Origin: Methylococcaceae bacterium | Lineage (GTDB): Bacteria > Pseudomonadota > Gammaproteobacteria > Methylococcales > Methylomonadaceae | Direction of reading: 5' to 3' | Assembly (NCBI GenBank): GCA_030618325.1 | Contig: JAUXDP010000110.1 | Location: 1 to 9,755, forward strand | DNA: 9,755 nucleotides | In this document: positions 6,526 through 9,755 of the stretch, in pieces | How the letters are laid out: every line of letters starts with the position of its first letter | How positions within the stretch are numbered: position 1 is the first letter of the stretch | Position numbers and translations under genes: made by a program | The notes under the pieces: model-generated | Told to the model about the DNA's origin: nothing | Databases searched by the model: none | The model's input: only the letters and a program-made list of their open reading frames with translations

Positions 6526-6862
6526 TGAGGATTACAGTAATGTTAATGGCAATAAATATCAATAATTGACATTAACTTGTTCGTGCTCCTGTTGTTTTTT
6601 TCAGTTATTGCGAAAGTTTGGACGATGATTAATAGCATTAAAGTTTCATTAAAAAATATTGCAAATATGTTATTGTCTATTCACTTTGGAAGATTATCTT
6701 GCTGGGATTGTAATATTATGGATGTGATTGAGAGAAACACTATGCAACGATTTTGCAACTCATTGAGACTGTATAATGACTAACTGCAACGTTTTGCAAC
6801 GTTGTTTGATAGATTGGCAGGTTGTAAGTCATTGAATATTAATAAAGTATATAATGATCATG
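6526..6862. other. AT-rich non-coding stretch inside the element end
   Basis: No convincing gene. An open frame on + (6577-6783) has a TTG start, no ribosome site and no protein-like pattern. A 7-bp inverted repeat GTTAATG / CATTAAC (6542-6548, 6570-6576) is present. The last 120 bases hold the TGCAAC repeats described separately. The stretch ends at the tRNA-derived attachment site. Confidence 0.5.
6743..6804 (+). repeat. Paired TGCAAC repeats beside the attachment site, possible arm-type sites
   Basis: TGCAAC occurs at 6743, 6754, 6785 and 6795. The copies form two pairs with start-to-start spacings of 11 and 10 bases, and the pairs lie 42 bases apart (near four helical turns). The last copy runs into the palindrome CAACGTTG (6797-6804). 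All lie 60-120 bases inside the element from the att core, where tyrosine-integrase arm sites or excisionase sites are found in phages and ICEs. Function is inferred from spacing and position. Confidence 0.45.
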
Positions 6863-6910
6863 GGATTGTGATTCCGGTTGTCGCGGGTTCGAGCCCCGTC
6901 GTTCACCCCA
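6863..6910 (+). other. Attachment site: 3' part of tRNA-His (tRNA-distal end of the element)
   Basis: A 48-base segment matching the 3' part of a bacterial tRNA-His gene, from within the anticodon stem to the encoded CCA. The anticodon loop is TTGTGAT with anticodon GTG; the 3' anticodon stem is TCCGG; the T arm is GCGGG-TTCGAGC-CCCGT; the acceptor 3' strand is CGTTCAC, then C73 and CCA. C73 is the tRNA-His hallmark that pairs with G-1. There is no 5' half: the base pairs expected for the anticodon stem break down upstream of 6863 and no D arm or acceptor 5' strand is present. It is not a functional tRNA. Site-specific integration into the 3' end of tRNA-His leaves exactly such a copy at the far end, with CCA pointing to the chromosome. 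The element thus lies to the left. Confidence 0.85.
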
Positions 6911-7067
6911 ATATTTTCAATAAGTTAGGGTGACTTTTCTTGAAAAGAGAAGTGCTCCAGTATTCTGTAATAGTGGTGGGTTTTCACTCAAATTGTCCCT
7001 AAAGCTGTTATTCAATATCAGCAATGCTGTCAGTTACATCAAAAAAAGAAATTCCAAAAAGGCCTAC
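6911..7067. other. Short intergenic flank outside the element
   Basis: About 157 bases between the att site and the stop of the SDR gene. No gene is visible. It contains CTTTTC-TT-GAAAAG near 6932-6945 and a run of A (7041-7047) that reads as a T-run for the - strand gene. Confidence 0.4.
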
Positions 7068-7091
7068 TTATGAAGGAATATTGCTTTTTGG
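7041..7091 (-). terminator. Possible intrinsic terminator of the SDR gene
   Basis: CCAAAAAG (7054-7061) and CTTTTTGG (7084-7091) are exact reverse complements around a 22-base loop that includes the stop codon. On the - strand the stem is followed by ATTTCTTTTTTT. The stem is AT-rich and the loop long, so this is tentative. Confidence 0.3.
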
Positions 7092-8183
7092 TTTCCAGTT
7101 AAGTGTGTCTTCGAGTGTCTTGCGCAGTGGCAAAGTTTCCCAACCTAGCTCTTTTCGAGCTAGACCGGCATCGTACCAAGTATTTTTACCCCAAAATTCA
7201 ATAATAGTAGGTGTTTGTTTAAGTGGGTTGCCTTTGATAAAGCTAATTATTCTAAGTAATGAGGAAACTAGCCAGGCAGGTATGGTAATTAAAAATCGGG
7301 GAGGCTTATTACCAGTGATGCTAGCTATTTCTTTAAGTAAAATATCTGACGTTACATTCTCACCACACAGAATATACCGCTGCCCATGACTACCTTTTTT
7401 AGCTGCTAATAGAGCCCCTCTGGCGTAATCACGGACATCAAGAACAGCGAAACCAATAGGTGCGGTGAATCGAAACCAGTTTTTAACCATAAGTTTTACC
7501 AATCTATTGGCCGGTGCTTTTACAAAATCATCAGGCCCCATTGTAAAAGCCGGATTGACGACGACGATGACTGGTAAATTTTTTCCTCCAGGTCTTTTAA
7601 GAGCTTCAAGTTCAGCTTCTCGTCGGGATAGGGCATAAGGTACATTACACCTATAGGTTTCCCAGTCGGCTTGTTCATCGAGGGGCTTGCGCTCAGGATT
7701 AAGTCCTACTGCCAAAACACTGCTACTTGCAACAACTCGTTTAACGCTGGCTTTTTCAGCAGCGTTAAGCACATTCTTTGTACCGATTACATTGACTTCG
7801 TACAGTTGTTTTTTTACATCCTCACTATCGCCAAAACCAAGACCAAACTTCAAGTGAAAAATAGTGTCGATTCCCTCGCAGGCTGCTTGTAAGGAATTTA
7901 AGTCGTTTACACTTCCTTGTACTTCATCTACATCCAGTTTACTCATGGCCTGATAGGCATTCCAATTTGTTAGCGCCGTTTTATATTCCTTTTTTGATAA
8001 GACATTTGGGTCGGGTTGAGTTTGTTCACCAGCTTCTATAAGAACACGAGGGCGAATACCTTTTTCATTCAATAGTTTGATAACGTGATAGCCTAAAAAG
8101 CGGGTGGGGCCGGTTACCAGAACCTTGTTCATGAGGTTTCGTGATGATGGGACATCGCCGGGAATTTGCATATCTTTTTCCAT
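7068..8183 (-). CDS. Extended-SDR NAD(P)-dependent epimerase/dehydratase or reductase-like protein
   Basis: A 371-aa protein of the extended short-chain dehydrogenase/reductase superfamily, near the dihydroflavonol-reductase/sugar-epimerase groups. The start at 8183 is supported by GGGGGAG (8189-8195) at good spacing; an internal ATG (residue 18, 8132) lacks one. The Rossmann start 'NKVLVTGPTRFLGYHVIKLL' lies near residues 19-38; 'VNVIGTKNVLNAAEKASVKR' precedes a Ser triplet (153-155); 'VPYALSRREAE' contains the active-site Tyr183; 'VVNPAFTMGPDD' and 'GFAVLDVRDYARGALLA' are typical later blocks. Two key positions are unusual: the glycine motif reads TGPTRFLG, with Arg for the middle Gly, and the YxxxK motif reads YALSR, with Arg for Lys (see findings). 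No membrane segment is obvious, though 'IPAWLVSSLLRIISFI' is a hydrophobic patch as in related reductases. Substrate unknown. It is monocistronic with its own promoter, in the presumed chromosomal flank. Confidence 0.85.
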   Translation of the reverse strand: MEKDMQIPGDVPSSRNLMNKVLVTGPTRFLGYHVIKLLNEKGIRPRVLIEAGEQTQPDPNVLSKKEYKTALTNWNAYQAMSKLDVDEVQGSVNDLNSLQAACEGIDTIFHLKFGLGFGDSEDVKKQLYEVNVIGTKNVLNAAEKASVKRVVASSSVLAVGLNPERKPLDEQADWETYRCNVPYALSRREAELEALKRPGGKNLPVIVVVNPAFTMGPDDFVKAPANRLVKLMVKNWFRFTAPIGFAVLDVRDYARGALLAAKKGSHGQRYILCGENVTSDILLKEIASITGNKPPRFLITIPAWLVSSLLRIISFIKGNPLKQTPTIIEFWGKNTWYDAGLARKELGWETLPLRKTLEDTLNWKPKSNIPS

Positions 8184-8237
8184 AATATCTCCCCCTTAAT
8201 GGGTTATAATGCAGCAGGCAAAATCCAGCGCCTGTCG

Positions 8238-8279
8238 TTGAACCTAGAAACCGTGAGCAACTGATTATTCTAGGTTGAA
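8238..8279. repeat. Inverted repeat in the leader of the SDR gene
   Basis: TTGAACCTAGAA (8238-8249) and TTCTAGGTTGAA (8268-8279) match at 11 of 12 positions as an inverted repeat around 18 bases. With transcription starting near 8295 the dyad lies in the untranslated leader of the SDR gene, where it could be an RNA hairpin or an operator just downstream of the start. No T-run follows on the - strand, so it is not a standard terminator. Confidence 0.45.
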
Positions 8280-8301
8280 GTGTACAGATAAGCTAAGTCT
8301 G

Positions 8302-8331
8302 ATTCTACCCCTAATTTTAATAGCGAGTCAA
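8302..8331 (-). promoter_or_regulatory. Sigma70-type promoter for the SDR gene
   Basis: On the - strand TTGACT (8326-8331, 5 of 6) and TAGAAT (8302-8307, 5 of 6) are separated by 18 bases. The expected start near 8295 leaves a leader of about 110 bases. The -35 lies inside a small dyad AGCGA-GTCAA-TCGCT (8322-8336). Confidence 0.5.
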
Positions 8332-8379
8332 TCGCTTATGTAGGGAAAATGGCATCTGTGACCGCGCGAATATAGGTAT

Positions 8380-8934
8380 TTACATCAAGCCTTTAACAGT
8401 ATATTGCCCCTTTGTTTTTAATGTAATTTGAACCGGTATTTGCGTTTTATTTTCCCAATACCATCCGTGAGAGCCTGTAAACGGTGCTGTCAAGACACCA
8501 TTGGACTGACTGTCCGTGGTTTCTTTAAAGCTTTTGAAGTATCCCGTAGTGTCACCTGCCGGTTCACCATGAAAATCGAAATATAACTTGGCACCATCGG
8601 TTGTCCAGGCGTATGTTAGTTCGGCATTTTGCTTAAGATGGAACTTATATTCTAACCCGGAAGCAGCAGGAACATTGATCACCACAACATCTAACCAGCC
8701 CTCTAATGGCTCACCAGGCGGACAGGAGAGCTTCTCTTTTGTATCCTGCTTCAGTGGCTTTGCTAGCACTGTCAAGCCCATCGCCTTGCCTAAACCGGTT
8801 GGATCGATACCGAATTCAGCGGGGCCAACGATAGTAATTAAAATAATAAATGCTAATAAAATAGCACTGATCGTGCTGATTATTAGCATTTTTAAGGACT
8901 GTACGGGTACATTTGAATCATTCATATATGTCAC
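8380..8934 (-). CDS. Single-pass 'transmembrane anchor' protein, partner of HupE/UreJ-type protein
   Basis: A 184-aa protein. The GTG at 8934 overlaps the hupE stop as GTGA; an ATG at 8925 gives the same protein three residues shorter. One membrane segment covers residues about 16-37 ('MLIISTISAILLAFIILITI'), followed directly by 'VGPAEFGIDPTGLGKAMGL' (about 37-55), a block I know from proteins annotated 'transmembrane anchor protein'. The rest is a soluble, probably periplasmic domain: 'KLSCPPGEPLEGWLDVVVIN', 'YKFHLKQNAELTYAWTTDG', 'DFHGEPAG' and 'GSHGWYWENKT', with a His/Trp-rich pattern and a single Cys. Biochemical role is unknown. It overlaps the HupE/UreJ-type gene, which fits my recollection that the two families co-occur. 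A shared transcript and function, perhaps metal-related, is inference. Confidence 0.8.
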   Translation of the reverse strand: MTYMNDSNVPVQSLKMLIISTISAILLAFIILITIVGPAEFGIDPTGLGKAMGLTVLAKPLKQDTKEKLSCPPGEPLEGWLDVVVINVPAASGLEYKFHLKQNAELTYAWTTDGAKLYFDFHGEPAGDTTGYFKSFKETTDSQSNGVLTAPFTGSHGWYWENKTQIPVQITLKTKGQYTVKGLM

Positions 8935-9668
8935 ACATTTAGTACATAACTAGTCATTTGATAACCGAATAAAATTAAACCACTCGTCATTAATAAAGTA
9001 TTAATGACTACCGAAAAACTATAATAGCTGTTAAATCTTCGCCAAAAATTTAACGCAATCAAAATAAATAATAAAGCCAAAAATTGACCAATTTCAACTC
9101 CGATATTAAATGCTAATAAGTTCTTCCATAAATCCTGTTTTGGCAATGAAAATTCTTGTAACTTTGTTGCCAAGCCAAATCCATGAAATAGACCGAAAAT
9201 TAAAACTGCTGCTTTAGTATTGGGCTGAAAACCGAACAATCGCTGAAAACCTCCCAGGTTATCGAAACCTTTATAAATGACAGAGATTCCGATAATGGCA
9301 TCTATCAAATAGGGGTTTACTGCAATATTGCCCAACACGCCAAAAAATAAGGTCAGGCTATGGCCTAAAGTAAACAAGCTGACATAAAGCAAAATATCTC
9401 GGGTACGAAATAGAAAGAAAATAACTCCAAGTAAAAATAACAGATGGTCGTAGCCAGTCACCATATGTTTTGAACCAATATATAGAAATGGCCCAATTGC
9501 CATTCCCTGATTATTCAGTAGAAACTGTTTGGTATTTTCATCGACTCCATGTCCGACTGCCACGGTTGGTAACAAAAAGATCAATGCTATTGTCAACATC
9601 GAACTTAAAAAAGAACTGTTATTTATTATTGGATTGATGTGATTCCCTCTTGTTCTGATTTTTAACAT
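8931..9668 (-). CDS. HupE/UreJ-family membrane protein (possible Ni/Co or other metal permease)
   Basis: A 245-aa polytopic membrane protein of the HupE/UreJ_2 type. The ATG at 9668 follows the previous stop by nine bases; an internal ATG (residue 24, 9599) would start directly at the signal-like helix 'MLTIALIFLLPTVAVGHG'. Hallmarks are H40-G after the first helix, 'GSKHMVTGYDHLLFLLGV' (H68, D74, H75), 'SLFTLGHSLTLFFGVL' (H103), 'IDAIIGISVIYKGFDN', 'FGLFHGFGLA' (H162) and 'NIGVEIGQF' (E192), with six to seven membrane segments. The conserved His, Asp and Glu in helices are as in HupE/UreJ proteins, some of which act as nickel or cobalt permeases; the metal here cannot be read from sequence. 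It is translationally coupled to the downstream anchor gene and continues an operon from beyond the right edge. Confidence 0.88.
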   Translation of the reverse strand: MLKIRTRGNHINPIINNSSFLSSMLTIALIFLLPTVAVGHGVDENTKQFLLNNQGMAIGPFLYIGSKHMVTGYDHLLFLLGVIFFLFRTRDILLYVSLFTLGHSLTLFFGVLGNIAVNPYLIDAIIGISVIYKGFDNLGGFQRLFGFQPNTKAAVLIFGLFHGFGLATKLQEFSLPKQDLWKNLLAFNIGVEIGQFLALLFILIALNFWRRFNSYYSFSVVINTLLMTSGLILFGYQMTSYVLNV

Positions 9669-9677
9669 GGCTTGATG

Positions 9678-9755
9678 TCAGTAAAATTCAATTAAGGGCA
9701 CCTCTATTAATTCATGACTGGCATCTACACGCTTAAAATATTCGATAACTGCGTT
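9678..9755 (-). CDS. C-terminal end of an unidentified gene upstream of the HupE-type gene
   Basis: The last 25 codons of a gene entering from the right edge, ending in TGA at 9678-9680. The visible residues ('AVIEYFKRVDASHELIEVPL' and then 'IEFY') look like real protein and use ordinary codons. It ends nine bases before the HupE-type start on the same strand, so it is probably the preceding gene of the same operon. Too little is visible to name it. Confidence 0.5.
   Translation of the reverse strand, partial: NAVIEYFKRVDASHELIEVPLIEFY

Noticed and set aside
6542..6576. GTTAATG / CATTAAC inverted repeat as operator or terminator
   Set aside because: Only 7-bp AT-rich arms with a 21-base spacer and no neighbouring gene start or T-run; likely chance.
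6577..6783. 68-codon + strand open frame beginning with a hydrophobic stretch
   Set aside because: TTG start, no ribosome site, AT-rich composition, no recognisable protein pattern, and its end overlaps the TGCAAC repeats.
6863..6910. Functional tRNA-His gene
   Set aside because: No 5' acceptor strand, D arm or complete anticodon stem precedes it; only the 3' part is present.
6932..6945. CTTTTC-TT-GAAAAG hairpin as the tRNA-His terminator
   Set aside because: The two-base loop forces a shorter stem and no T-run follows; not convincing.
1..9755. CRISPR array, insertion sequence or toxin-antitoxin pair
   Set aside because: I saw no regularly spaced repeats, no transposase-like product with terminal inverted repeats, and no recognisable toxin-antitoxin gene pair.

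Overview
The window looks like the right end of an integrative and conjugative element (ICE), or a genomic island of that class, in a moderately AT-rich gammaproteobacterium. A Legionella-like host would fit base composition and gene style, but nothing here proves the genus. Bases 1-5070 carry five co-directional + strand genes, closely packed or overlapping. They encode the 3' part of a type IV secretion (T4SS) gene block of the ICEclc/PFGI-1/SPI-7 class (MPF-G, 'GI-type'): the C-terminus of a VirB4/TraC-type ATPase, a PFL_4709-type protein (TIGR03757), a TraU-like PFL_4710-type protein (TIGR03756), a PFL_4711-type protein (TIGR03755), a small three-helix membrane protein, and a TraG N-terminal-domain inner-membrane protein. 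Together these would be part of the mating-pair-formation channel. Family names come from memory of conserved sequence blocks and gene order, not from a search.

Bases 5092-5709 (-) encode an unrecognised four-helix membrane protein with an acidic, Tyr-rich tail, convergent with traG. Upstream of it, 5765-5926 holds several dyad symmetries: a DnaA-box-like pair, a nested hairpin and a perfect 12-bp-arm palindrome next to a TTGACA promoter element. From there to about 6860 the DNA is AT-rich and mostly without convincing genes, apart from a possible gene remnant (6064-6201) and a doubtful 97-codon ORF (6232-6525, -).

Bases 6863-6910 are the 3' part of a tRNA-His gene (GTG anticodon, T arm, acceptor strand, CCA) with no 5' half. 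This is what integration into the 3' end of tRNA-His leaves at the far end of an element, so I read it as the attachment site at the tRNA-distal end. Paired TGCAAC repeats at 10-11 bp spacing lie just inside it. The intact tRNA-His and the integrase gene should be at the other end, outside the window.

Right of 6910 is the presumed chromosomal flank, with all genes on the - strand: an extended-SDR NAD(P)-dependent epimerase/reductase-like protein with unusual active-site substitutions, preceded by its own promoter and a leader dyad; then a translationally coupled pair encoding a single-pass 'transmembrane anchor' protein and a HupE/UreJ-family membrane protein; and finally the last 25 codons of another gene that ends 9 bases before hupE.
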